Assembly: GCA_023954855.1 (NCBI GenBank)
Contig: JAGSGY010000003.1
Location: 85,076 to 149,075 of the forward strand
Direction: 5' to 3'
Source of the DNA: Pseudomonadota bacterium
Lineage (GTDB): Bacteria; Myxococcota_A; UBA796; GCA-2862545
Length of the DNA stretch: 64,000 nucleotides
The notes beneath the pieces were generated by a model that saw only the letters and a program-made list of their open reading frames with translations, was not told where the DNA came from and searched no databases. Below are positions 15,070 to 23,686 of this stretch, one piece after another (positions within the stretch are counted from its first letter, which is position 1; every line of letters begins with the position of its first letter). The translations under genes were made by a program, and so were the position numbers.

Positions 15070-16625
15070 CAGCGCTTCCGGTTGTTCTTGCGCGCCTTGC
15101 GAGCGGCCTTCTGCTTGCGACGCCGCTCCGCCTTCTCGGACGGGGTGAGCGTCTTGCGCGCTGGCTCGGGGTCGCCCATTCCAGGCATGCCGGGCATTCC
15201 GGGAAAGCCACCTCCCATGCCAGGGAAGCCACCGCCGCCACCCATGCCGCCCTGCTGCATCTGCCGCTGCATCTGCTGAAGCTGGCGCTGCGCGGCTGCC
15301 GGGTTCTGCATCATGCCGCCGAGGCCCTTCATCATGACCTGAGCCTGCTGGAAGCGCTCGTGGAGCGCCGCGACGTCTTCGATCGAGCGACCACAGCCAC
15401 CGGCGATGCGGGCAAACCGCCCCTGATCGAGGACGGCCGGGTACTTGCGCTCCTGCTTGGTCATCGACTGAATGATGGCGAGTGTGCGGTCCATCTCGCG
15501 GTCGTCGAGCGCCTCGGCGGGGATCTGGTTCAGCATGTCGCCCATGAAGGGGATGCGGGCCATGATCTCGCGGATGGGTCCCATCTTGCGGACCGTCTGC
15601 AGCTGGCGCACGAAGTCGTCGTACGAGAACTGGCCCTCGAGGAGCTTGGCGGCGTCGGCCTCGGCCTGGTCCTTGTCGACGTGGCGCTCGAAGTCCTGCA
15701 TGAGACCGACGACATCGCCGAACCCGAGGATGCGCTGCGCGAGGCCCTCGGGACGGAATTCCTCGAGCTTGTCGAGTTCTTCGCCCTGTCCGAGGAACTT
15801 GACCGGCTTGCCGGTGATCGACTTGATCGACAGCGCCGCACCGCCGCGGGCGTCGCCGTCCAGCTTGGTGAGGATGAAGCCGGTGAAGTCCATGCGCCGG
15901 TCGAATTCGGCCGCCGTGGTGACACTGTCCTGGCCGATCATCGAGTCGACGACGAAGAAGACGTTGTCGGGCTTCACCGTGGTCTTGATCTGGACGATCT
16001 CTTCCATCAGCGCATCGTCGACGGCTAGGCGGCCGGCGGTGTCGATGATGACGACATCGCGACCCACGTTGCGGGCCTGCTGAATTGCGAGCTTCGACAG
16101 CTGGACCGGGTCCATGCCGTTGATCGAGAACACCGGCACGCCGAGCTTGCGACCGATGATCATCAGCTGGTCAATGGCTGCCGGGCGGTAGATGTCCGCG
16201 GCGACGAGAAGCGGCTTCTTGCCCTCGGCGAGCAGCTTCTTCGCGAGCTTGCCAGTGGTCGTCGTCTTGCCCGAGCCCTGCAGGCCGATCATCATGATGA
16301 CGGCGGGGCTTCCGGACAGATCAATGCTCGTATCGACGGGCCCCATGAGCTCGACGAGCTCGTCGTAGCAGGCCTTGATGAACCAGTCCTGCGGGGTGAC
16401 CTTGACGTCCTGGCCCGTGGGACCCTTGACCGGGACGATCTCTCCAAGCGCGCGCTCCTTCACCTGTGCGATGAAGGTCTTGACGACGCCGAACTCGACG
16501 TCGGCCTGAATCAGAGACGTGCGAACTTCGCGAAGCGCCTCGGCGATGTTGTCTTCAGTGAGCTGCGCCTTGCCTTGCAGCTTGAGCTTCGCGTTTCTGA
16601 AGCCTGAAGTGAGCACGTCCAGCAT
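15069..16625 (-). CDS. ffh: Signal recognition particle protein Ffh (SRP54)
   Basis: 518 residues: N-domain (MLDVLTSGFRNAKLKLQG), G-domain with P-loop GLQGSGKTTTTGKLAKKL, DIYRPAAIDQL, DTAGRL, TKLDGDARGGAAL and the closing-loop region GQGEELDKLEEF, then an M-domain (FSYDDFVRQLQTVRKMGPI, IPFMGDML). It binds 4.5S RNA and delivers nascent membrane proteins to FtsY. The C-terminus is extended by a Gly/Met/Pro-rich stretch (GGGGGFPGMGGGFPGMPGM) and a basic tail ending KARKNNRKR, longer than in E. coli. The purM-purN genes upstream run in the same direction. rpsP is not adjacent. Confidence 0.96.
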   Translation of the reverse strand: MLDVLTSGFRNAKLKLQGKAQLTEDNIAEALREVRTSLIQADVEFGVVKTFIAQVKERALGEIVPVKGPTGQDVKVTPQDWFIKACYDELVELMGPVDTSIDLSGSPAVIMMIGLQGSGKTTTTGKLAKKLLAEGKKPLLVAADIYRPAAIDQLMIIGRKLGVPVFSINGMDPVQLSKLAIQQARNVGRDVVIIDTAGRLAVDDALMEEIVQIKTTVKPDNVFFVVDSMIGQDSVTTAAEFDRRMDFTGFILTKLDGDARGGAALSIKSITGKPVKFLGQGEELDKLEEFRPEGLAQRILGFGDVVGLMQDFERHVDKDQAEADAAKLLEGQFSYDDFVRQLQTVRKMGPIREIMARIPFMGDMLNQIPAEALDDREMDRTLAIIQSMTKQERKYPAVLDQGRFARIAGGCGRSIEDVAALHERFQQAQVMMKGLGGMMQNPAAAQRQLQQMQRQMQQGGMGGGGGFPGMGGGFPGMPGMPGMGDPEPARKTLTPSEKAERRRKQKAARKARKNNRKR

Positions 16626-16685
16626 GGGATCTAGCCTCCGAACGTCCGCCTTTAACCGGCCGGGCGCATTGTGTACGCGCGGCCG

Positions 16686-17303
16686 CTACGGAAGAAGCAA
16701 TCTCGCGGCCGTGTCGGGCGGGATTCCGTCGTCCAGCAACCCCTCGGCGGCCCAGCGCATCACCCGTGGGTACAGCTTGTGTTCCGCCTTGAGGATCCGC
16801 TTGGAGAGCGCGGCGGCATCATCCCCATGCTTCACCGGCACGACCGCCTGGGCTGCGATGATTCCCGTGTCCATGCCGGCGTCGACGAAGTGCACCGAGC
16901 AGCCGCTGACCGCCACGCCAGCGTCAATCGCCTGCTGCTGAGGTGCTAGGCCAGGAAACGCCGGGAGCAGCGACGGGTGGATGTTGAGGATGCGTTGGGG
17001 GTAGGCCTCGACCACCACCTCTGAGAGGATGCGCATGAAGCCGGCGAGCAACACCCAGTCGATGTCGTAGGCCTGAAGAAGGCGTACCAGGTCGCGATCA
17101 TAGGCACGACGCTTGGAGTAGGCCTTGTGTGGCAGCACCGCGGTCGGGAGTCCTGCGTCCGTCGCGAACTCCAGAGCCTTCGCCCCAGGTCGGTTCGAGA
17201 CGACAAGCGCAATCTCACCCGGAATGCGCTTGGACTTTGCCGCTTCCGCGAGAGCGCGGAGATTGGAGCCACGCCCACTGACGAGCACGGCAAACCGGGT
17301 CAC
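16686..17303 (-). CDS. purN: Phosphoribosylglycinamide formyltransferase (GART)
   Basis: 205 residues. [15 protein letters not shown] at the N-terminus binds the substrate phosphate; the catalytic triad is seen as Asn and His in [12 protein letters not shown] and Asp in [20 protein letters not shown] completes the signature. It transfers a formyl group from 10-formyl-THF in step 3 of purine synthesis. GTG start overlapping the purM stop by 4 nt (GTGA), so the two purine enzymes are coupled. A 60-nt gap separates it from ffh downstream. Confidence 0.96.
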   Translation of the reverse strand: MTRFAVLVSGRGSNLRALAEAAKSKRIPGEIALVVSNRPGAKALEFATDAGLPTAVLPHKAYSKRRAYDRDLVRLLQAYDIDWVLLAGFMRILSEVVVEAYPQRILNIHPSLLPAFPGLAPQQQAIDAGVAVSGCSVHFVDAGMDTGIIAAQAVVPVKHGDDAAALSKRILKAEHKLYPRVMRWAAEGLLDDGIPPDTAARLLLP

Positions 17304-18310
17304 GTGAGGTCCACGCCGTCACCCACGACGATCTCGCCGATGATGACGCCACCGAGGTGTACGGCGGCGGCCTCAGCCTGTTCGACCGGAAGCACGAGAA
17401 CCATGCCCACGCCACAGTTGAAGGTGCGAAGCATGTCGGTCTCGGTGAGGTCGCCGACTTCGCGCATGAGGCCGAAGATCGGGGGCTCAGGCCATGAGCC
17501 CCGCACAAGCTTGGCGCCGAGTCCATCAGGGAGGACCCGAGGAAGGTTGCCGGGCAGACCACCGCCGGTGATGTGCGCGGCGGCCTTGAGGCCAAACTCA
17601 GAGCGAGCCCGAAGCACTTCTTGCACGTAGATCTTCGTGGGCGCGAGGAGGGCCTCACCGAGAGGACAGCCTAGCCCGCCGGGGTCGACTTCAAGGTCGA
17701 AGCGACCGCCATCGACGAGTAGCTTGCGAGCGAGCGAGTAGCCGTTGCTGTGGATGCCCGTCGAGGGGAGGGCGACCAGCACGTCGCCGGCTGAGACGGT
17801 GGAGCCGTCCATGATCTCGGCGCGCTCCACCGCGCCGACCGAGAAGCCGGCGAGGTCGTAGTGGCCCGGAGCGTACATGCCCGGCATCTCCGCGGTCTCA
17901 CCGCCGATCAGCGCACAGCCAGCCTGGCGACAGCCCTCGGCGATGCCCGAGATCACCTGCTCGGCGACGTCGGGGGAGAGCTTGCCCGTCGCGAAGTAGT
18001 CGAGAAAGAACAGGGGCTCTGCACCGGTGACGATGATGTCGTTGACGCACATGGCCACGAGATCGATGCCGATGGTGCTGTGCGCATCGAGCTGCTGAGC
18101 CACCAGCAGCTTGGTTCCAACGCCGTCTGTACCCGAGACGAGCACCGGATCTTCGTACCGCCCCATGAGCGAGAACAAGCCACCAAAGCCGCCGAGGCCA
18201 CCGAGGACCCCAGGGCGCGTGGTGGACTTGGCGAGCGGCTTGATGCGCTCAATGAGGGCGTCCGCGGCGTCAATGTCGACACCAGCATCGCGGTAGGCAT
18301 CTCTGGACAT
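17300..18310 (-). CDS. purM: Phosphoribosylformylglycinamidine cyclo-ligase (AIR synthetase)
   Basis: 336 residues. Hallmarks are [87 protein letters not shown] and [10 protein letters not shown]. It closes the imidazole ring in purine biosynthesis using ATP. The order purM-purN is the widespread coupled arrangement. A GGAGG lies 4 nt before the ATG. The 240-nt spacer upstream contains the terminator of the LysM gene, so purM is likely the first gene of its operon. Confidence 0.97.
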   Translation of the reverse strand: MSRDAYRDAGVDIDAADALIERIKPLAKSTTRPGVLGGLGGFGGLFSLMGRYEDPVLVSGTDGVGTKLLVAQQLDAHSTIGIDLVAMCVNDIIVTGAEPLFFLDYFATGKLSPDVAEQVISGIAEGCRQAGCALIGGETAEMPGMYAPGHYDLAGFSVGAVERAEIMDGSTVSAGDVLVALPSTGIHSNGYSLARKLLVDGGRFDLEVDPGGLGCPLGEALLAPTKIYVQEVLRARSEFGLKAAAHITGGGLPGNLPRVLPDGLGAKLVRGSWPEPPIFGLMREVGDLTETDMLRTFNCGVGMVLVLPVEQAEAAAVHLGGVIIGEIVVGDGVDLT

Positions 18311-18402
18311 CGGTCCTCCAGCAGGCGCGGGCGAGTAACCGGTCGAATCGGCGAGGGGACGGCTTGTGACCGAACCGCCACCTTGCGTGCCACAAAGGGG
18401 AA

Positions 18403-18430
18403 GGCCCGCACCACCGAAGTGGAGCGGGCC
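18403..18430 (-). terminator. Terminator of the LysM lipoprotein gene
   Basis: On the minus strand GGCCCGC pairs with GCGGGCC, with an inner CCAC/GTGG stem after one mismatch and a TTCG tetraloop, followed by a pyrimidine-rich tail. It lies 120 nt beyond the LysM gene stop and about 90 nt before purM. Confidence 0.65.
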
Positions 18431-18549
18431 AGGGGGTAGGGTGCCGAGCCCTGTCCGGCGAGGAGAGGGAGCGCATGGAACCTCGTGCTCAGCGAATTCC
18501 GAGCAGTGAGGCGGAGACCGTGGACCGAGCTCGGCACCCCGGAGAGAGG

Positions 18550-19221
18550 TCAGTCGAGGTCCTCGGCGTCGACCACCACGTCCGCGAGGACCGGCAGTGC
18601 GAGCTCGTCACCTGGGCGGAGGCGCTCGAGGTCGACGGAGGGGTTGTACGCTTCGATGAGCCAGACGGGCAGACCACCTTCGGCGGCGGCGATACCCCAG
18701 GCCGAGTCCCCGGTCCGGACTCGGTAGAGCGCGTCACCGACGGTGCCACCGCGGCTGGCTAGGTAGCGCTCGACGCGCCGCGTCTTGTGCTCTTCACGAA
18801 GGCTGGCGAACATCTCGAGGGCGTCGGCTTCGAGGGCGAGCTTCACTTCAGTCCCGACCGGGTACTGTCCATCAAGGGGCAGCTCGGAGAGGTCTGCGAT
18901 GTCCTCGACCGGAGTCTCTGCCCAGCGAGCGAAGTGGGCGAGGGTCTCACCACGCTGCAGGGTGAAGGTTGACACCTGGGGGGATGAGGCGTCGAGGGAC
19001 TCCGCGGGTTCGCTAGCCTCGACGAGAGAGGCGGTGGGCACGCCTTCGGCGAGCATGGCATCGCCGTAGTCCGCTTCGACGATCAACGAAGCGGGGGCCA
19101 GTCCCTCGGAGGGCTCGGGTGCGACCTCCGAGACCACGGCGACTTGGGGAGTAGGGCTCACCTCGTCACCGCCGCAGGCGGCCAGGGCAAGGACGAGAGA
19201 GAAGGGGAGCAGACGGTACAT
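18550..19221 (-). CDS. Lipoprotein with two LysM-like domains
   Basis: 223 residues. Lipoprotein signal [20 protein letters not shown]; an acidic Ala/Pro/Ser-rich linker (about 20-85); a first LysM-like unit ([20 protein letters not shown]...GTEVKL) and a second ([20 protein letters not shown]...[11 protein letters not shown]). LysM domains bind peptidoglycan, so the protein probably tethers the outer membrane to the wall. The ATG is set by GGAGG 5 nt upstream; the frame remains open upstream but is not preceded by a ribosome site. TAGGTT and TAGATT boxes around 19331-19353 could be its -10. Confidence 0.78.
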   Translation of the reverse strand: MYRLLPFSLVLALAACGGDEVSPTPQVAVVSEVAPEPSEGLAPASLIVEADYGDAMLAEGVPTASLVEASEPAESLDASSPQVSTFTLQRGETLAHFARWAETPVEDIADLSELPLDGQYPVGTEVKLALEADALEMFASLREEHKTRRVERYLASRGGTVGDALYRVRTGDSAWGIAAAEGGLPVWLIEAYNPSVDLERLRPGDELALPVLADVVVDAEDLD

Positions 19222-19360
19222 GATGCCTCCAGACCGGGACCGCAGAAGTGCGGGGGTCGCAAGGAGACACAGCAGACTGCGTGCCACGAGCTCGATCGGC
19301 ATAAACACCGACTCTGCCTGTTGAGGGGCCAACCTAGCCGGCCGTCGAATCTACACGTCG

Positions 19361-19374
19361 ACGCAAGCTTGCGT
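19361..19374. other. Perfect 14-bp palindrome upstream of the LysM gene
   Basis: ACGCAAGCTTGCGT is a perfect inverted repeat, located about 140 nt before the LysM start and just after the stop of the beta-barrel gene. It could be an operator for a dimeric regulator or part of a terminator; no T tract follows. Confidence 0.35.
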
Positions 19375-19401
19375 GCTTATGTGTATTTCGCGTCCGACTG
19401 A

Positions 19402-20157
19402 CTAGAAGTAGGCCGCAACATCCAGCATAAGCGTGGCTTCACGCGCGCCGGCAGGCCGCTGGGACGGGCTCAAGCCGACCCAAGTACCGACGGGAAGAAG
19501 CAGCCCTCCGCGTACCCGAAGTCCGTCGATGGGGTCCACTCGGAACAGGCCGGCGAGATCGATGGGTGAGGTGTCCCAGCCGCGCAGACTCAGCTCGGTC
19601 GTGAAGCCGGCCATGTCACCGATCGCCGTGTCGAGGCCACCTGCGGCTTCGAACTGAAGGCGCGTTCCCGGAAAGGGGTCCACGGCGCGTGCGCTGGCCA
19701 CGCCAAGGGCACCCCTCGCCAACCAGGTGAGGCTTCCAGAGGCCTCGCTTCGGTACTGGGTGACCGCACGGGCTCCGGCGCCAGGCCAGAGGTCGCTCGA
19801 TGCGTTCGTCCAGCTCCAGGCACCCTCACCGATGTTGGCATGGACCTCGAGTCCAACGGTGACCGTGGGGATCACCGTGTAGTAGCCGCCAATCTGGAGG
19901 TTACCGAGTGAGCCGTCGCGCCCTTGAGGGGTTCGGTAGGCGCCGTACGGAATGCGCACACCGAGGTGGAGGTCCTCGCGAGCCCAGCGCAGCTGCGCGG
20001 CAGTCAGGGTCGTGCCGCCGTCGCTACCGACGACGAACTCCTGGGCGACGGTCACGCCCGTGCCGGCGTCGATGTCGGCGATCTGGTGTCCAGAGATCAC
20101 CGATCCCGCGGAGGCCACAGTGGGGAGCACGCATGCAAGCAGAACGAGGCGGTTCAT
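19402..20157 (-). CDS. Predicted outer-membrane beta-barrel protein
   Basis: 251 residues with a classical signal peptide (MNRLVLLACVLPTVASA, cleavage after ASA) and an alternating, glycine- and aromatic-rich mature part (LHLGVRIPYGAY, IGGYYTVIPTVTVGLEVHA, LQFEAAGGLDT) ending in ...MLDVAAYF, an aromatic C-terminus typical of Bam substrates. No family name can be given. The ATG overlaps the stop of the upstream lipoprotein gene (ATGA), so a lipoprotein-barrel pair is made together, which suggests a joint envelope role. Confidence 0.7.
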   Translation of the reverse strand: MNRLVLLACVLPTVASAGSVISGHQIADIDAGTGVTVAQEFVVGSDGGTTLTAAQLRWAREDLHLGVRIPYGAYRTPQGRDGSLGNLQIGGYYTVIPTVTVGLEVHANIGEGAWSWTNASSDLWPGAGARAVTQYRSEASGSLTWLARGALGVASARAVDPFPGTRLQFEAAGGLDTAIGDMAGFTTELSLRGWDTSPIDLAGLFRVDPIDGLRVRGGLLLPVGTWVGLSPSQRPAGAREATLMLDVAAYF

Positions 20158-20915
20158 AGTCCGGCCTCCCAGGCGCTTGGAATCAGTGAAGCGCGGCGAC
20201 GAGCAGCCAAGAGTTCCACGATGGGAGCCTCCGAGAGTTCAAGGCGCCAGGGGCCTTGGGTGAACAGGTCACCCGTCCCCGCAATCTGAAGCCGAATGGC
20301 GTCACCCGCGGCGAGCGCCTCTGGGCTCTCGAAGCATCGAACACCGGCTCCTGCGTCCGTATCTGCGAGCGCGTAGTCTTCGCGGGAATCGGGCTGCACC
20401 TCAGCGGTCAGGCTGTACTCGGCGGCCTGGACCCAGACATCGAGTTCCAGAGCGTCTTCGCTGGGACGCGAGAGAAGCAGGCAAACCGACCCGTCGACCT
20501 CGCCGACCGTCGCGTCGAGCACATGGATGTTGTCGCTCACCTCGAAGACTGCGGTGCCTTCGGTGCCGTCGGGGAGGTGGACCTCAGGCCCGTGCGCGAT
20601 CTCGAGCGGGTCGTAGACGGTCCATCCGCAGCGGCGGTCCGACTCCCAGGGTGCGTCGGGGCTGAAGCGCACCGTGTCGCCCGTGAGCGTGACCTCGCCG
20701 GGGACGCGCCCGCCGTCGAGCAGATCCATGACCTGGATCAGGTCGTTGAGCGGGTAGTCATCCGGTACAGCCACACCCCGCATCGACACCACGAGATCTT
20801 GGTCGGGCGAGAAGGCCGTCTGTCCATCAAACGGAGCAATCCAGCTGGCGTCTCCAGATTCAGAGGCGTCAGCGCATCCGATGAGGATGGCGAGAAGAAG
20901 CAGCTGCGCGCGCAT
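20154..20915 (-). CDS. Putative lipoprotein (Ig-like/surface), unknown function
   Basis: 253 residues. Lipoprotein signal MRAQLLLLAILIGCADAS (lipobox LIGC). The following region (WIAPFDGQTAFSPDQDLVVSM, GEVTLTGDTVRFSPDAPW) looks like a bacterial Ig-like domain built for comparing structural features, common in secreted myxobacterial proteins. The rest is beta-rich without a recognisable enzyme motif. ATG chosen by GAGGA 6 nt upstream. It is preceded by a TGCTAGATT box and coupled to the beta-barrel gene downstream. Confidence 0.65.
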   Translation of the reverse strand: MRAQLLLLAILIGCADASESGDASWIAPFDGQTAFSPDQDLVVSMRGVAVPDDYPLNDLIQVMDLLDGGRVPGEVTLTGDTVRFSPDAPWESDRRCGWTVYDPLEIAHGPEVHLPDGTEGTAVFEVSDNIHVLDATVGEVDGSVCLLLSRPSEDALELDVWVQAAEYSLTAEVQPDSREDYALADTDAGAGVRCFESPEALAAGDAIRLQIAGTGDLFTQGPWRLELSEAPIVELLAARRRASLIPSAWEAGL

Positions 20916-20935
20916 TGAGTTCCTCGGTTCACGCG

Positions 20936-20944
20936 AATCTAGCA
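20936..20944 (-). promoter_or_regulatory. Extended -10-like box TGCTAGATT
   Basis: Minus-strand TGC plus TAGATT, 20 nt before the lipoprotein start at 20915; TAGATT is a good match to a sigma-70 -10 hexamer. No clear -35 at 17 nt, consistent with an extended -10 promoter. Confidence 0.5.
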
Positions 20945-20971
20945 CGTCGCGAACCGCACACGCGCGCCCTT

Positions 20972-22240
20972 TCAGCGCTTCTTCTTGACCTTGGAGCCGC
21001 CTACCGCTGGGCGCCCGCTGTCCTTGAACTCCAGCGTGCCGGCGAGCTTGATCATCGCGCCGGTCCCATCGACCTCGGTGATCTGCACTTCGGTGGTACG
21101 ACGGGCGCCCCCAGTGCGGTGCACCCCTGGAACGCTGGTCGCGAGCGAGTCCTCGATCGCCTTGAGGATCACGCCATGCCCGAGGGCTGCGAGGGGGTCG
21201 ACCATCACCGCACCTGGGGATTTGCCTCTCTCCTCGACCTCGTTGGGCGTGAGCTTCACACGTGCGCCCTTCACCTCGACGTCGCCCTCAGCGTGGTAGT
21301 CGCGCCACCATCCAGCGCCCTTGACCCGCCAGAGCCGCAGGTCCATCTCGAAGCCAGTGTGCGAGATGGCGATGCCGGTCGGCTCGACGACCACATCATG
21401 GCTCACAGCGCCCGCTTCGAAAGAAGCCCGCTTCGCCAAGGCGAGCAGGCTGTCCGGAGAGATGTCGAGACGCCACCCGCTCGCGGGCACGACGGAGGGC
21501 ACCTTCGCGGTCGACGATCCCGGCGCCATCGTGAGCATCTCAACCCGCACGCCAGAGTCGACGGGGAGGATGCGGACGGCACGAAGTGGAAGTTCGTCGG
21601 CCTCGAAGCGGGTCAGCCGCACGGGCTTGGTGCGCTCCTTGACCGCTTCTTGGACCCATTCTTTGAGTGGACCTTCGGCGAGCGTCGCAATCTGGCGTCC
21701 GCCGCTGCCAAGGTCGACGGACACTTCGCGGACGTCATCGGGTCGCGCGAACACCTCCCAACCCTCAGCGGTCTTCGTGGCCCCGAGCTCGGTGTCCAGC
21801 GACACCACTGCGTCGATCGGGACGGTGCCCTTGGCCGGGCCGAGCGTCCAGCGCACCGAACCCGAGAGCTCCGCGTCCACCGACAAGCAGCTCTCACACC
21901 CGGAGCTGGGTGAGAGTTCGAGCGAGTCAATCGTGAGATCCGGCCGAACCTTTCCGCTCACCCCGAGGGGACCACGGATCGGCAGCTCGTCGTTGAGTGC
22001 GCCGCCTTCCCGCAGGGCCTCGGCCAAGATGGCGTCCAAGAGAGGTTCAGACAGGGAGACGACGGCGTCAGGCTTCCAGTTCGCGCCCGGGGCCCCGGGG
22101 ATTGCGAGCGCTGCCTCGCGTGCCGCCTCATAGTCGTCGAGCACAGAGCTCGGACAGCCCGCGAGGAGCGTGCATCCAAGAATGAGCGCGAAACTGCCGG
22201 TGTTCTGCAAGCGGCGTGGACGTTGTGCGCGGTCTGGCAC
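20972..22240 (-). CDS. Large putative lipoprotein, unknown function
   Basis: 422 residues; lipoprotein signal ending in CTLLAGCPSS after a basic N-terminus. The mature region is beta-rich with several amphipathic strands (VSGKVRPDLTIDSLEL, GSVRWTLGPAKGTVPIDAVV, MDLRLWRVKGAGWWRDYHAE), one Cys pair (GCESCLS) and a Lys-rich end (SKVKKKR). It could be a lipid-binding or outer-membrane-assembly protein, but I recognise no family. The GTG start is set by GGAGG 4 nt upstream. The two upstream-facing lipoprotein/barrel genes follow it in the same direction after 56 nt. Confidence 0.65.
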   Translation of the reverse strand: MPDRAQRPRRLQNTGSFALILGCTLLAGCPSSVLDDYEAAREAALAIPGAPGANWKPDAVVSLSEPLLDAILAEALREGGALNDELPIRGPLGVSGKVRPDLTIDSLELSPSSGCESCLSVDAELSGSVRWTLGPAKGTVPIDAVVSLDTELGATKTAEGWEVFARPDDVREVSVDLGSGGRQIATLAEGPLKEWVQEAVKERTKPVRLTRFEADELPLRAVRILPVDSGVRVEMLTMAPGSSTAKVPSVVPASGWRLDISPDSLLALAKRASFEAGAVSHDVVVEPTGIAISHTGFEMDLRLWRVKGAGWWRDYHAEGDVEVKGARVKLTPNEVEERGKSPGAVMVDPLAALGHGVILKAIEDSLATSVPGVHRTGGARRTTEVQITEVDGTGAMIKLAGTLEFKDSGRPAVGGSKVKKKR

Positions 22241-22342
22241 GCTTCCTCCAAATCGGCGACGTAGCGTCGCTCTAGAAGCCTGGACGACCGAGAGCCGTCT
22301 TTCTTCAGACGGACCTTCATGCGATCGGCACTTCGCGGACGT

Positions 22343-22348
22343 TAGCCT
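22343..22348 (+). promoter_or_regulatory. -10-like box TAGCCT
   Basis: CGTTAGCCT lies 17 nt before the ATG of the HEAT-type gene; resembles the recurrent TAGnnT box of this window. No -35 recognised. Confidence 0.3.
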
Positions 22349-22365
22349 TGAAGTGGAGGCAATGC

Positions 22366-23577
22366 ATGGAGACCGACGATCCCCGCGTCGCGCTGGGCGC
22401 CAAGGACGTGAGCACTCGAGCGGCTGCGGCTCGCGATCTCGCGCGCATCGGCACAGCCGACGATCTGGAGCGGCTGGTGCGCATGGCGCTCACCGAGAAG
22501 AGCTCAGCCATTCGCCTCTACTCGGCGGCGGCGGCCGCGGACATCGCCTCACGTGGCGGAGAGGACCTCATCGCGCTTCGCCCAAAGATCGAGGAGTGGC
22601 TACGCCCAGCGGATCCCGCGGCAAACCCGAGTCTGCTGATGCTCTGGTCCCCATTTCCAGAGCGCGCGATCATCAAGCGCTTGTTCCGCATGGTTCGAGA
22701 CCCTCGAAATGCCGTCCGTGCCGGGGCCATTGTCGCGTTGCGCCGCATGGCGTTGTCTGCGCGTGCCTTCGACGTGTCGCTCATCGAGGCCCTTGCGGGT
22801 GAGTCTGCGCGAAAGCTGACCCCCGACGCAGCTCTAGAGCTCGCGAAGCTGGCGGGGGAGCTCGGCTGGGCCCACTCCGACGATCTGCTGCGCAAGCTGG
22901 CCACACAGAGCGAGCAGGTGCGCGAGGCTGTCGACGCCGCCCTGGAGCGCAACCGCTCGCGCCAGGATGTCGCGACGTACGCCGGCTTCTGGACCTGCAC
23001 GGGCCTGGACGTTGCCGAGAAGGGCGAACCCGGAGACGCCGGCTGGCTCGCGATCATCGACGGCTCGATGCAGGGCCCGGACGGGTCTCTCGGACAGCTG
23101 ACGTTCGACGCCGAGGGCCGCTTTCAGCTCGGCGACGAGCCCGCCCGGCTGTTGTTCGCGGCGCCACCGGGTGAGTTTTACGAGCGGCGAGCCGTGATTC
23201 AAACGGCGCAGAAGAGCTGGTGGCGACAGGACGGTTCGGCGCTCGTCGACCTTCTCGAGGACCGAGCCGACGCCCTCGCGCCTCAAGCGTTCCCTGCCAT
23301 GGCACCCGCGCTCGACGCCATCGAAGGCGCTGCCGGCGTGCGAGCCCGGCTGATCGCCCTGTGGGGCGGTCGCAAGCTCGACGAGGCAAAGCAGGTCATC
23401 GATGACCTCACGGCAAAAAAGAAGCCTCGCAACGACCTGTGGTTCTGGAAAGCCCGGATCTACGCCGAGCTCGACGACCCACGCACCGTCCGCTCCTCTG
23501 TCGAGACCTTCCTCGCCAAAGCCAAGAAGAACGCCCCGTACCGCGCTCAGGCCGAGCAGCTCTTGGCCTCACTCTAG
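22366..23577 (+). CDS. HEAT-repeat-like protein
   Basis: 403 residues. The N-terminal half consists of Ala-rich helical pairs of HEAT/Armadillo type (STRAAAARDLARIGTADDLE, AIRLYSAAAAADIASRGG, NAVRAGAIVALRRMALSAR), followed by a central beta-rich portion (FDAEGRFQLGDEPARLLF, about 235-300) and a C-terminal helical, Lys-rich TPR-like tail (DLWFWKARIYAELDD). No signal peptide, so cytoplasmic. It is likely a protein-interaction adaptor. The ATG is set by GGAGG 6 nt upstream. It stands alone upstream of valS. Confidence 0.72.
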   Translation: METDDPRVALGAKDVSTRAAAARDLARIGTADDLERLVRMALTEKSSAIRLYSAAAAADIASRGGEDLIALRPKIEEWLRPADPAANPSLLMLWSPFPERAIIKRLFRMVRDPRNAVRAGAIVALRRMALSARAFDVSLIEALAGESARKLTPDAALELAKLAGELGWAHSDDLLRKLATQSEQVREAVDAALERNRSRQDVATYAGFWTCTGLDVAEKGEPGDAGWLAIIDGSMQGPDGSLGQLTFDAEGRFQLGDEPARLLFAAPPGEFYERRAVIQTAQKSWWRQDGSALVDLLEDRADALAPQAFPAMAPALDAIEGAAGVRARLIALWGGRKLDEAKQVIDDLTAKKKPRNDLWFWKARIYAELDDPRTVRSSVETFLAKAKKNAPYRAQAEQLLASL

Positions 23578-23686
23578 GCTGTCTACGCGGGCCTTCGACG
23601 CGCAGGGGCACAGACCGTAGCGGCTTGCACTTGGGCCTACGCTCGGAACCGGATAAGTCGCGGCTTCCCTCAAGAGTGAGAGTCGC

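Noticed and set aside
15360..16083. Plus-strand frames opposite ffh
   Set aside because: Shadows of the Ffh coding sequence with no independent signals.
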